Shown here in pieces: positions 44,033 to 55,394 of a stretch of DNA of 64,000 nt (positions are counted from its first letter, which is position 1; each line of letters opens with the position of its first letter). The position numbers were made by a program, and so were the translations under genes. Location: the NCBI RefSeq assembly GCF_024139115.2, contig NC_085140.1:458786248-458850247 (forward strand), in the 5' to 3' direction. The notes under the pieces are model-generated. The model worked only from the letters and a program-made list of their open reading frames with translations, had not been told where the DNA came from and made no database searches. Origin of the DNA: Armigeres subalbatus (taxonomy: Eukaryota > Arthropoda > Insecta > Diptera > Culicidae).

Positions 44033-45628
44033 TAGTAAATAATAACAGCCAAACGTGCAACAAACGCGACGACCCCATTTTTTCCGGCCCCAGCTATTGC
44101 GTTCTACTTGAGAAATCTCGACTCACTCCGCCACGACGACGTATCAAAAATCGTCATCTACGTCGTCGGCGGCGTCCTGTTTCTGTATGTTGGGTACGGC
44201 AAACGCGCAACCGACCGGTCAACGGCGTGTGTTCCCCTCAACGTACTGCGGGAAAATGTGTAGGAGATGGTGAACAAAATATTTCTTTATTCCTCTTAGG
44301 ATAATTGAGACGTTCCAAGCCAAATTAATATTCTGTCAATTTTGTTCGAAAATATGTTCATTGAGTCAAAGAGAGGTTTTATTGATTGACTACGTTTCTG
44401 GTTTATACCAAAAAATCTCCTTTCTGTTTTAAACAAATCATAAAAAGAAAGTTCAGAAAATTTTCATTATTAGTTAGGATTCTCTCTGACTTAAAGATAT
44501 GGCATTTGCTATATAGGAATAGAAGCATTTAAATCCAGCAATTTCTGACCATCTCCTCTCCCACAATGGCCAAGGCAAACGTCCCGAAATGGACAGAATC
44601 TCAACCAACACGCAAACCTAGGTTCACCACCCTCAACTGTTTCTCCAAGATCCCACTCAATATGAGGCATTGTGTGTCCGTGGGGGTAGAAATGGAAAGC
44701 CAGTCATGAAAATCAAGTGCAGCACGCGAATAATAATAACCATATTAGACGAATGTGGTGCTACTTTCTCCATACGGAACTCTGTAAGAAGGTGTAGGTT
44801 ATATGCTAAACCGAGTCACCTTCGTAGGGTTCTTTCACATTTCCACAACAAGTACTTACCTAATAGAAAAAGTGGAAGATGTATACCGCGCTAGATGACT
44901 GACAGATAGATTTTAACTCAAGTATGATGGAGGCGCAGCATAATTCACCCTTCAGGCTACGTCGTGCACCAGTCGGTTGGGAACGAATTAGCCGAAATTC
45001 AACCGCATTCATTCTCATTATCGCCTATATACAATCTCCAGGTGTAGCCATAAACCGTGGGGTTGAATGTCCTATTTTGCCGTTCTCACCTCGACTCGGT
45101 GGAACATATTCAAAAGCCATTTCGAGAGACGCTGCAACGCGTTGGGAGGATTCAAGTTGTCAAAATTGTTTGGCGTATCCGCATAATGGCGGTATCGAAT
45201 GTTGTCCTTGTTCGTTACACCGCCGGATGCTAGGAAGTCGTATCGTGCCTCAAAAATTTGTGTTAATTTGCATATATTTACAGTAGGAAATGCTAACGGA
45301 AGGTTTACATCCCACACGGAAGAGGTGTGAATTTGTTTATTTATTGCTTTTTGTGAAACCTATGTGTAGTGGAACTCAAAAACGAATTTGAGAGTATGAA
45401 TTGAAAACTGAAACAGTTTGAAGGATTTAGGTCATGTCATGCAGTGGAGCTGTAGAAATATAATTTTAACATGTATTATAGCCAATCTGCCTTAATGGAA
45501 TTGAAACCTATCATCAATATGATATTCAAATTGGCTTTCAAAAAACTTTTTCTCATTTTACTTTGACACATCGTTTTTTTTCTACTCCTTTTTTCGACTT
45601 TTCTCTATTTGTCAAATTTCTAATTTTT
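44033..45628. other. Unique DNA without recognised gene
   Basis: 44040-44260 is GC-richer (TCGTCATCTACGTCGTCGGC). 44660-45300 carries frames on both strands (120 codons at 44924-45286; 81 codons minus at 45072-45317) with no recognisable motif. This is the only stretch in 34.5-51 kb without a second copy in the window. Confidence 0.4.
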
Positions 45629-46019
45629 GCCTTTCTCGTATACTAAGTATACGTAAAGGCTGTATGATCACTCCATAAGCAAACTTTTGATAGAAGGCTC
45701 GGAGACCCATAGTGTTATATACCAATCGACACAGCTCCTCGAATTGATGTGATGTCTGTTTGTGTGTATGTATGTATGTGTGTATGTTTACAAAATTTTG
45801 TAGACACACTTTTTGGAACTTAGCATTGGCCGAATTACTCGCAACAAGTTCCATTCGACTGAGAATCCTTTCCCATTGTTTGCTATTGAAAATTGGCCAG
45901 ATTGGACTCACAAGAGATTGGGATCACAAGTTATGGCCAAAATACTATTTTCTATGCGCAAAACACGCTAAAAAACACTCACTCATATTTTTCAGTATTT
46001 TTTTTCGCACGAGAAAGGC
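45629..46019 (+). mobile_element. Dispersed repeat E1, complete copy
   Basis: Begins GCCTTTCTCGTATACTAAG and ends GCACGAGAAAGGC, giving about 10-bp terminal inverted repeats. Interior landmarks are GGCTCGGAGACCCATAGTG, a TGTATG microsatellite (45750-45790), TTTTGTAGACACACTTTTTG and CATTCGACTGAGAATCC. Copy A of segment X begins at the microsatellite, so the duplication breakpoint is inside this element. Confidence 0.75.
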
Positions 46020-46412
46020 ACAAACACCGCTAGGTGGATTAATCAGGGTTTTTTTTTCGCTTCTTGTACTTATTTTACTTTGTTCTACTACTCATAATTA
46101 TATTTATTTCTACTTCTACTACCTTCTACTACTTTTCACATAAGAAACTTATTTTGAACTTTTGGATGTCTTTACTTGTGGATGTCTTCAAGACAAGTTA
46201 GTACTATCTCATCTTATTCCACCATTGTAATTTTACAGATACGCATTTCGACCTCCACGATAAACCTCGTAGACTCTTAAGGGAATGGAGGGGATCATAA
46301 AAGTCTACTACGTTTGTCTACGAAGGGCGACGGGAGAAGTAACCAATGTCTACATAGACTTTTATTTTTTTAGTTTTTCTGAAAATAATCAATACAGCAC
46401 CAATATGCGGAG

Positions 46413-47622
46413 TAGGGTGGTCTAACCGGTAATACCGGTATTACCGGCCAATTTTGGGTACCGAAAATACCGGTATTAGAGACGGAAAATACCGGTATTT
46501 TCGGTATTTAAAATTTCGCTGTCAGTATAAAAAATTTGACTTTTTCTTCAATGAACATTGTTGATATCGTCCAGAATTTTTCCGCAATGTAAGAAATTAT
46601 AAAAAACTGTGCGAGCCGTAGTAGTTCTTTTCCGTAGATCACCTGTGAAAAACGATTTTCTGCAAAAATATGTCCGTTCTGAAAAGAATTTGAATTAGTG
46701 GCTGATGCCAAGGCACGCTGAAATAATTCAAGCCCTCGAACCTGTTCAAGCTGTTGTGAAACTACTGCTCTGTGAGTTCTGCTCTCTATATGAAGTCGAC
46801 GTGCCATTCCAATTTACGTTGGAACTATTATCAACTACAATCAAGCCACAGAAATTTCTGCCACTATTTCGATGCTTTTGAGGAATGAATCCAAGAGAGA
46901 CGATCCAAATACGCCGATCTTTTTGCTTTTTTGAATAATTCTGCCGTGAAGCAATTGATAAGAAACGATTTTGGCATTTTCTTCAAGGCATCCAGAGCTA
47001 CTTTGATAAGGCAAGCGTATGGGATCTTGAAGCGTTTAATCATTCCTGATGCGATCGTTAAAACTGAGACAATGACCATACTTGACGATCGGTACGAAGA
47101 AGATGCCTCTTTGAATATTTTTCTGGTTTATCGGTTGAAGAACAACTTGTGAAGAGACTGTAGCAAAGCAAAACACTTGCGTTGCTGGTGGCAAATACGT
47201 TGACTCCAGGATCCTTGCATTCAATCCGTAAAGAATTCTCCTACATGAATCGGAAGGGATTAAGGGCAAGTATTTGACACTGATTTTCGACGGTCTTGGC
47301 ATTATTCGTCCTACTTCGGTTGAACCAGAGAGGGCATTCTCAGTAGTTGGCTGCTAACAAAATCCAATGCGGATTGGGAGATGAGTCGCTCAGTATGTAA
47401 TGTCTATCTAAGTTTCGCTTTGCCCAGCTCAACAAGCAATGATTTTAACATTTAAAATTTGTCAACAAATATTGTGTTTCATCCAGAAGTCCAAATCAAA
47501 AGTTTTTCTTTTACTACCTGTGATTTTCACAAAAACCGGTATTCTACCGGTATTACCGGTTTTGACTCCATCAAATACCGAAAACCGGTATTTGACAAAA
47601 ATGGCCAATACCGACCACCCTA
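46413..47622 (+). mobile_element. hAT transposon relic, 1210 bp, 8-bp TSD
   Basis: The ends TAGGGTGGTC and GACCACCCTA are flanked by a perfect ATGCGGAG duplication (46405-46412 and 47623-47630), the hAT signature. Subterminal regions are crowded with ACCGGTA/TACCGGT palindromes on both sides, likely transposase-binding repeats. The + strand encodes the C-terminal hAT dimerisation block in broken frames: IIRPTSVEPERAFSVVG, NKIQCGLGDESLS and, upstream, NNSAVKQLIRNDFG and ILDDRYEEDASLNIF. The RNase-H-like catalytic core is not recognisable, so it is an internally deleted derivative. The minus-strand frames here are shadows. Confidence 0.85.
46910..47450 (+). pseudogene. hAT transposase C-terminal fragment
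   Basis: Frame changes separate the segment ending YRLKNNL (to about 47150), a GIKGKYLTLIFDGLGIIRPT segment (from about 47260) and the ERAFSVVG - LTK..CGLGDESLS tail (to about 47400). The SVEPERAFS..G core is the conserved Dimer_Tnp_hAT motif. No intact reading frame remains. Confidence 0.72.
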
Positions 47623-47674
47623 ATGCGGAGTGGATGCAAACGGAATATCAAAAGTATTCTGGACTGATTCAGTA

Positions 47675-47895
47675 CACCCAAAAAACAAATCTGACAATTA
47701 TTGTATAAAATCTGGGCATATACAATTCTGTAAGATTTTTATACAGATATTGTATTAAAATAATACAAATCTGTATTATTTCAATACAATAATTGTGTTA
47801 AAATCTTCCGAAATTGTATATGCCCAATTATTATACAGTTTCTGTAAGGTTCTTATGCAGAACTGTATTAAAATCTGCCATCCGCTGGTTGGGTG
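47675..47895. mobile_element. MITE with CACCCAA termini and TA duplication
   Basis: The left end CACCCAAAAAAC and right end GGTTGGGTG are flanked by TA (47673-47674 and 47896-47897). The interior has long internal complementarity (ATACAGATATTGTATTAAAA; TACAAATCTGTATTATTTCA). It sits 50 bp right of the hAT element. Mariner-type mobilisation is inferred from TA. Confidence 0.75.
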
Positions 47896-48169
47896 TACTT
47901 ATGGAAATAGATGGACTGGAAAGTTCAGGAATACAGGAAGAATTCAAGGTGTGCGCCGTTTCAAAAACTGGCAGAGATGGTGCCATTATATAATCTACAG
48001 GGGAGATAAGCGTCACGATAGTTTACAGCGTTTATTTCTTTGATTTTTTTCTTAAGATTTTCCGGATTTTTGTTGTTATACTTTAACCGGAAAATCTTTT
48101 AATTTTCTCCGGAATAATCTAATGAATTTCGCTGAAGTAGTAGTTTGAATTTTAATGTAAAACTGTCCT

Positions 48170-48420
48170 GGATTAAGAAAATTATTTTGAGCTTTTTAGT
48201 GGAATGTCTTCACTTGTTATAAGACGAGTTATAAGACAGATACTTATTTCGACCTCAACAGTAAGGCCGTTTTCAGTGTCTCGTACTTGTCGAGTCGAGT
48301 CGATTCGAGTCAAGTACGAGACACTGAAGACGGCCTTACTGTTGAGGTCTAAATACGTATCTGTCAAGGTACAATTAAGTGGTGGAATTAAATGGGATTG
48401 TACAAACTCGTCTTATGAAA
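48170..48420. mobile_element. Foldback element FB, copy B
   Basis: The left edge TTAAGAAAATTATTTTGAGC is followed by complementary arms: GACCTCAACAGTAAGGCCGT, CAGTGTCTCGTACTTG on the left; CAAGTACGAGACACTGAAGA, CGGCCTTACTGTTGAGGTC on the right; a CGAGTCGAGTCGATTCGAGT centre. Part of the left arm (the AATCCCATTTAATTCCACC block) has been lost, as shown by the complete right arm and by copy A. Confidence 0.8.
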
Positions 48421-48439
48421 ACTGTCCTGGATGTTCTCA

Positions 48440-49020
48440 TGAAATTCAATTTTTGTATTTCCACTTTAAATTATTTGGAGATTCCATCTTTGAATTTCTC
48501 ACAGGAACTTCTTTGGAAATTTCACCAACAATTGTTTAAAATTTTCAAGGCCAATTGTTTTGAATTTCAACGGAAAATTCTTTGGAATTTCCAAGGGAAG
48601 TTTTTTGAGAAATTCCAAGCATAAACCTTTGGGTTTCCCAAAAAAAAATCATCGGAATTTGCCAGGAGAATTCTTAGAAATGTCCACGTAAAAGTTTGCA
48701 GAAAGTTCGTGTCAAATTTTGAAATGAAAATTCATCAGATTATCAATAAAAAAACATCAGAATTGTCAAAGAAATTTGTTAAAAACTTCCACATGAAATT
48801 CTCAGATATTCCCAAAGGGGAGATTCTTCTCATATTTTACGGAAAGCTCTTCGAAGTTTTAATGAGGTGAAAATTTTAAAGAAATCACCGGAATTCAACG
48901 TAGAAATCTTTGGAGTATCAAACGGGAGTTTTAGGTTGATAATCCTGATAATTCTACGAAATTTCCACTTGAATTCTTCGAAATTTGCATTGAAAATTCT
49001 CCGGACTTCTGAATATTTGA
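48440..49020. repeat. Degenerate GAAATTCC repeat field
   Basis: Repeated AAATTC/GGAATTT words without a fixed period. The counterpart in copy A (40520-40760) is shortened by several hundred bases. Confidence 0.55.
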
Positions 49021-49223
49021 ATCGGCTGGGAAAAATATAGGTCAGGAAAGCAACAGATTTGAACCAGCGCCGTTCCGATGCAAAAGTGTCGGCAGCGGCG
49101 CACACCTCAAGGAGGAATAAATTCCTCCGAAAATTTCACAATTGACCTCAAGATCTGACTTCAGCGGCCGTGGACAGAGGACTTAATTTTATTTTGTTTT
49201 AAATTAATTTTTGTTTTATTATT

Positions 49224-49726
49224 AGACTAGCAGACCCGACGAACTTCGTTTCGCCTAAAATTGATTTATTCTCTGATTAGTTCTCGAGTTTTGAAGAAAT
49301 TGCAGTTTCATTTGTATGAGAGCCCCCCTTTCCAAAGCGGGGAGGGGTCTCTAACCATCTTAAGAACCTTCCACGGCCCCAAAAACCTCTGCATACAAAT
49401 CTTCATGCCAATCGGTTCAGTAGTTTCCGAGTCTATAAGGTTTAGACAGACAGAAATTCCTTTTTATGCATATAGACTAGCAGACCCGACGAACTTCGTT
49501 TCGCCTAAAATTGATTTATTCTCTGATTAGTTCTCGAGTTTTGAAGAAATTTCAGTTTCATTTGTATGAGAGCCCCCCTTTTCAAAGCGGGGAGGGGTCT
49601 CTAACCATCTTAAGAACCTTCCACGGCCCCAAAAACCTCTGCATACAAATCTTCATGCCAATCGGTTCAGTAGTTTCCGAGTCTATAAGGTTCAGACAGA
49701 CAGAAATTCATTTTTATGTATATAGA
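49224..49726 (+). repeat. Tandem pair of a 250-bp dispersed repeat
   Basis: AGACTAGCAGACCCGACGAA starts at 49224 and 49474, an exact 250-bp period. Each unit runs through ACTTCGTTTCGCC, GAGAGCCCCCC, AAGAACCTTCCACGGCCCC and CCAATCGGTTCAGTAGTTTC, and ends AGACAGACAGAAATTC..TTTTTATG..TATAGA. The two units differ at few positions. Copy A has a single unit (about 40885-41123). The family identity is unknown to me. Confidence 0.88.
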
Positions 49727-50506
49727 TTTTGTTTAATTTGTATTTGTATTGTTTTGAATTTGATTTTTGGTGGGACGTTTTTACACTAAAATCAATTTGA
49801 ATAACTAAATAACTTAGCAATTGATTGATCTCCATATTATTTCATATGAGTCATTGCGCACAACATACATGATGTTTTGTGAAATTTGGAAAAGTCTACG
49901 TAGACTTCAATGAGAAGGGGGTTTCGGAAAAGTCTACTAGAGGGTGGGTTTTGAAAATGTGAAATTTCGGTCTACGTGGTTTATAACAGCTCGAATTTTT
50001 TTCTCCCAGGATATGGCAATTAGGTTATAGTCAACTAGATGCGTTTTCGCAGTTAGTATTTGAGAGCGACACAGGCACAAAAAAAATTCAAAACAAGAGA
50101 AATTCTCGGCCAGACAATTAAGCGATGCCTACTTATAAGAAAACAAAAAGGATCCAGTGAATGATCAGAAGTTTAAAGTGCTCCATGAAAAATAAGAAAT
50201 GGCCGGAAGTTATTTATCAATTGAAGTGATGATTACGAATCCTATCAATCCATGATTACGAAAACGGGTTCGAAACCTTACTGTAATCCCATGTTATGCC
50301 CCAACCTATGACACCGATCTACTAGACGAAGAGAACTTCTACAGCCAACTTAAATACTGATGTAGACAGAATTCTCAAGAGTTGTTGACTTCGACTGTAG
50401 TGTTGATTTTTGAAATTTTTCGGCTATGCAGTCTGATTTATTAGAACAAATTCGGGTTCGATGTCTTCTTCAGGGAAAAAAAAAATTGATAGCTCTTTGT
50501 TAAGGG
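49727..50506. other. Non-coding part of segment X
   Basis: No coding motif was recognised. The subsegment 50409-50510 is absent from copy A. Confidence 0.5.
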
Positions 50507-50640
50507 GCAAGCCAGAGTAAACGCGACGAGCGATGCGACGCAACGCGACTCGCGCAAAAGAATAACAATCATTATCAACAGGCTGTCAAATTGCACTGTC
50601 GCGTCGCGTCGCATCGCACGTCGCGTTTACTCTGGCTTGC
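50507..50640. mobile_element. 134-bp CpG-rich MITE
   Basis: The ends GCAAGCCAGAGTAAACGCGA and TCGCGTTTACTCTGGCTTGC are exact complements. The inverted repeats continue inward for about 45 bp with two mismatches, made of GCGACG words (about a dozen CpGs per arm). Only about 45 bp of unique AT-rich sequence separates the arms. Confidence 0.85.
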
Positions 50641-50784
50641 TCCCAAGTATGATGGGTGTTCTGTAACGGTCAATTTGGTCAATTTGGTCGGTATGCATCT
50701 TATTGGTTTGATTTATTATCACAATAATTTTGTCACGTATAAAAACTCAAAGATGCAGCTCTATCGGGTTGTACGCAAAGGTGA

Positions 50785-52456
50785 CGTAGGACTACGTAGA
50801 TATACGAAATGGATGGTATTTTTCATAATAATTTGTGTCTCTTTATTAACATTGAACAAATTGCTCGGAGGTCAACTGTCGCTAAGCCTCCACCATTTAG
50901 AATAAATTTTCAGCATTGCCACTGCTACCCACGCCTTCGTGCTGCTGTGTCCGCTCCGCTGCATCATATTTTGTCGAACCGCTCCTTACGGAATCCCGAT
51001 CAAAATCGCTCGCGCCGGAAAGCAGCTTTCTTGTATTCAATAAACTAAGCTCGTTAGCCCCGCCCCTTTGTGATCTGATATGGATGTTAATATAATGTGC
51101 ATTCATAACGATTAATAAAGGGGCGGGGCTAATGGAATTACTTCATTAGATATAAGAAAGCCGCTTTCCACCGCGTGCGAACAACGCAGACAACGGGCCC
51201 GTTCAGAGAATGTAATTTGCCTCTGCCATGCAAGCGGGAGAAAAGGCAACAACAAAAATAAACAAAAGATTTAAAAAAAAATTACATTATACAAATCAAA
51301 ACAAGGCACGTTACATTTTTTAGCGAAGAGCCCTAGTTGGAAAACGCATTACAAGTGATTTTTTTTGTTTTGCTCTTTTTTCCCAAGCAATTTCGTCAAA
51401 AATCTAAAAATCTAATCACGCCATAATCTAACACATGAGATTCAAAATAATAATTACCAATGGGAATAAGTATATCTTTGTAGTCTTTTTTCAACGAATT
51501 ATAACTGAAAATCCTTCTTCCACTCGAAACTTACGTTCTGTTCGTAAAAAAACCGTTCTCAAATTGGCATTTCAATTTTTATGGCTCCAATTCATCTGGG
51601 GGGTTACTAGGTAGCAAATATAGCCACTACATGGGAAATAATAAGTAGAGCTCTTGTTAGATAAATTGTTGATGGCAACATAGTTGCCACTGACTTATAA
51701 ATGGTTTAACCGCGCTTTGCGGAATCCCGATCAAAATGGCTCGCGCGTCGGAAAGCAGCTTCCTTAAATTCAATAAATTAAGCCCGTAAATTTGAATGGA
51801 TGGAATCACTAACAGAAACCAGGCTTCCACACCAAACGCCGATGCCACCGAAGCAGACCATTTCCGCAATCAAACCTTTCTTTTCAGAAAATGCTGGTCC
51901 AACTGGCCTTTCCAACAACCAACTGACACCACTGGCGGCGCGGGATCGCAACAGTGCTATTTTCATAGTCAACCCTTTCTTCATATGAAATGCTGGTTCA
52001 TTGAGGTTGAATGACACAGCAACACACCGAGGACCACCAGAAATGCGATGGATTTCCGTTGAAAATGTTACCGTGATGCTGTGTCCGCTCCACTGCGATC
52101 GCTTTGATGCGTCCGTGCTGCGTGTAATATTGTTCAAACTGAGGATTAGATCCAAACCCGCAAATGATTGATTTTTGATGTCTGTGCTAGTGATGCATGT
52201 ATGTGATTGGTTGGTTTACCTATTTCTAAACGTTTTATCAATTATTGATAATAAATAATAAAAAATCAATATTTTCATATAAATACAAAGAATGGTTGAC
52301 ACATCCTTGATCGAATGATCCAAAAAAATTTAAAATCCATCGAGAAACGGCTGAGATATTAAAGTTTAAAGTCTATCATATTTTCGTGACGGTCCCCGAT
52401 TTTCGCAATCGTAAAATGTACCCCAATATAGAAAAGACAGACGTAGTCCTACGTCA
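50785..52456 (+). repeat. Repeat family D, copy 2
   Basis: Bounded by near-palindromic TGACGTAGGACTACGTAG at about 50782-50799 and GACGTAGTCCTACGTCA at about 52441-52457. The inverted-order match to 25.89-27.92 kb defines the family. It contains a 16-bp perfect inverted repeat, TTAGCCCCGCCCCTTT at about 51054-51069 and its complement at about 51118-51133, around a 48-nt loop, which may be a separate small insertion. Blocks resembling CGATCAAAATCGCTCGCGCC, GGAAAGCAGCTT occur at both 50999 and 51728. No transposase was recognised. Confidence 0.55.
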
Positions 52457-52479
52457 AAAACATTAATTTTAACTACTTA

Positions 52480-54060
52480 TTACGGTTATGGACACTGTAG
52501 TTCTTCTGAAAGATTTGATGAACCTGATGGTTCACGGTGAAAAGGTCCTTCATTGCAGAACTATAAAGGTGCTTGTGCTGCAAATATTCCGGAAGGAGGC
52601 AGCGTAGAAGACTAATGGATCATCATCAGGAACGTCTTCATCGCCACCTGCGAGAATAATCTGGACGATCTGGGCACCCAGATAAAACAATTGATCACCG
52701 ATGGAGACCTGGAGAACTGGAACGAAAAGAATCCAAAGGCATGATAAGGCGATTAATAACTAGAGGAGCCAGAGGTCTTAGCCCATCAAAGATACTCAGC
52801 TCTGGAGAAGGAAGTGAAAGGCTAATGTCGACGGGACAATCAAGCATGGGTGGACTCTCTTGCTGATGTAGGAGAGAAAGCCGCGCAGCATTCATCCAGA
52901 CAATCACCTCCTCTACGGTATCTCACGACACTTAAGCGGGGCAAAGATAAATACAATTATGGCTATGAAAGACGCTACAGACCAACTCAACTGTCAACCA
53001 TCAGCTCGGCATGATCTGCCTAGGGTCCGGCGTATATAACGAATCAAAACCGAAGCTCCATCATTGCTAGAGATCCAAAAGGCCATCCAAAGCATGAAGG
53101 ATCGATCGCATATCAGCCGGGATGCTCAGGGTTGACCCCATGTCATCCGTTCAACTCTTGCATCGCTTTTTGTGTAATATCTGGAACACTGCTTGACTGA
53201 GTGCAGTGTATCGTAGTGAAGGTACCTAAACATGATGATAACTGACTAGGCATTAGGTTGTCGTTGTCGTGTCTCAAAGTCTTACGTAAAAGTGTCCTAG
53301 CCCGTATTCAGCTGAAGATCTCCGCGACTCTCCGGCGGCAGCTGGCCGAATTTCGTATGCTGCACAACGGGGACTTGTCCACCCCATTCGGGTCGTAGTT
53401 GTTGCGAACTACTTCGAACTGGCGGATGACGTTGCACTCCTAGATCAGCAGCGCTCTGATATGCAAGCAGAGTAAGCTCAAGCATCTTGCCGAGCGCTTT
53501 TTTCGGCATGTTTAGTCATCAATTAAATAAAACCTAGTCGTTGGAAGTGAACACGGCGACCCCTTCCAGCTTCACAATAGCCAATCAGTGGGAATTATTG
53601 AAAGCTTCTAATACATTGGCAGCCAAATGTCGTCAGATGCCGGTACCAAGATCGATATAGGCACATGGATCAAGAAGGCAAGGGTTGCCCTTGCAAGTTT
53701 GAAGAAATATCTGGAAAACATCTACAGATGCCTGCGGTACATAAATCGTGCCTGGTGGCCTCACAACTGGAGCTAAAAAACGATCACCGTAGTCATTAGA
53801 TGCCGATAGCAACTGAAAGTCTAAGCCCGAAATGGGGCTGGGTCGACCACATCTTACCTAACCCTAGCTGCACAATCAAGACCGATTTGGTTGCAGCAAC
53901 TAGGGGTCACACAAATTTTTACGCGGCATGCTACTCGGAAAGGGCGGAAACGAAATCTGTAAACAAGCAAGGCACCCAGCTGGACATCGCAACAGAGGCA
54001 GACCCAGAAGCTCATGGCGTCGTGCCCTTCATAAAGAAATAAAAGGAGTCTGACAAAATC
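52480..54060 (+). mobile_element. Decayed RTE-like non-LTR retrotransposon (RT part)
   Basis: Same family as 1565-3400. In shifting + frames: SFNSCIAFCVISGT near 53150, IVVKVPKHDDN and LSLSCLKVLRKSVLARIQ near 53210-53310, RISYAAQRGLVHPIRVVVVA near 53350, YFELADDVALLDQQ at about 53410-53450 (the [FY]xDD catalytic box, here LADD), YIGSQMSSDAGTKIDIG near 53620-53660, IKKARVALASLKKYLENIYR near 53700, then INRAWWPHNW and a diverged 3' tail to about 54060. Frameshifts and stops are frequent. Antisense frames in this stretch are shadows. Confidence 0.78.
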
Positions 54061-55394
54061 TAATTTGGTAACAGAGTAAAGCTGGACATTGCTCAGGATG
54101 GAGATCTTCCAAGTCGGCCCTTTGCGCTCTGCACTCGGGGTGTACATGACCCATAATAAAGTAAGGTAACAGCACATGCAACATGCTCCTGAAAGCACTT
54201 TGTTTCCAGTTAGTTACATACCAAAAAAAAATCCTTTCATCAAAAGCACTTTTGCTTCCATTTAGTTTCATTAAAGGCATTGGCAAAGCATACAAAAGTT
54301 ACACGTTGGATTCAAACAACTTTGAGCTATCCTTATTTTATCGAGTTGTATTTTTCAATTTTTTAAACAAATTCCAAATGTGCCGTAGGGTCATGCGCTA
54401 ATTTGTCCATGGCGCTAGTTCCCGTCATATCAAATTCTAATTTACTAAATACTTGCGATTGATCATTAATCAATGAAATTATCACCTGGCGAGATAGAAA
54501 AAAGTGTACACTATCATCTAAACTCATTCCAGCCACATTTCGGTGTTACTTTCATTGAAAAACTCTTCAAACAAACTTCACGATTCAGTATATTTGCAAC
54601 ATTACCTACCTTTTCCGTGCGACGAAGGAAAATCCAACCACTTCCACTCCAAGCAAAGCCGCGTAACATCGTCATCAAAATCGATGTTTTTCAAAAACTT
54701 CCACTACACTTTCTCACTTTTTTTCTCCGCTATGCACTAAATTAAAGGAATATCTTTCACTGAATTGTGAAATTATTCGAAAACACACTCCCGAAAGGCG
54801 TTAAAAGAAACTGTTTTCCAAACTTTGGAGATTTTAAATTATTTTTCTATCGTCACCTTGTTTACAGGCTGAGACTGAGAACGCGTTGCCAAACTAACGA
54901 TTTGAACTGGAATAATCTTATATTACATATCTCATAAAACACAATGCAGCCAATAAGTTTCGTTTGTTCGCTTATTTTCCGCTAGCGTAATAAAAGTAAA
55001 GTCTTCCAAATACATTTTTTTCATCCAAACTCGTCATGTACACCAAAATTTGCTACTATTCCAAAGTATTGAAAACTGGGAAATAATTTCATAGTAGAAA
55101 TTTGATGGAAACACTACCCACGTACATATCCCGCTATTGTGTTAGTTGTTTGACAGACTGATGCATTTTACTGAATAGAAGTACAACCAAACCTTTTTTA
55201 TGCGAATTAAATGGGATTGTTCTGGGAAATTTTTTGAACTGGAACAAAAAGCAAGCTTGTTTAGACTTTACAAATTGACGGACATGATAGTTATTATGCA
55301 AGAAGTCGCAAATAGTTCGTCCAGTTATTCAAGAATTTTCTGGAATAAAATGCTTGGATACTACACTCGTGAACAAAGATCTGTAGTGCTGATT
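54061..55394. other. AT-rich non-coding DNA
   Basis: The longest frame is about 90 codons (54473-54745) with no known domain. Nothing supported. Confidence 0.4.

Larger units (their letters stand above)
45747..51122 (+). repeat. Duplicated segment X, intact copy B
   Basis: The clean counterpart of 37985-42373. Its transposon ends, target duplications and tandem units are intact here, so this copy is used for annotating the content. It runs on past 51122 into the rest of repeat D, where copy A stops at GATTAATAAAGGG and switches to the Jockey fragment. Confidence 0.9.

Noticed and set aside
46508..47302. Minus-strand frames in the hAT element as a gene
   Set aside because: The hAT dimerisation motif reads on the plus strand; the minus frames are shadows.
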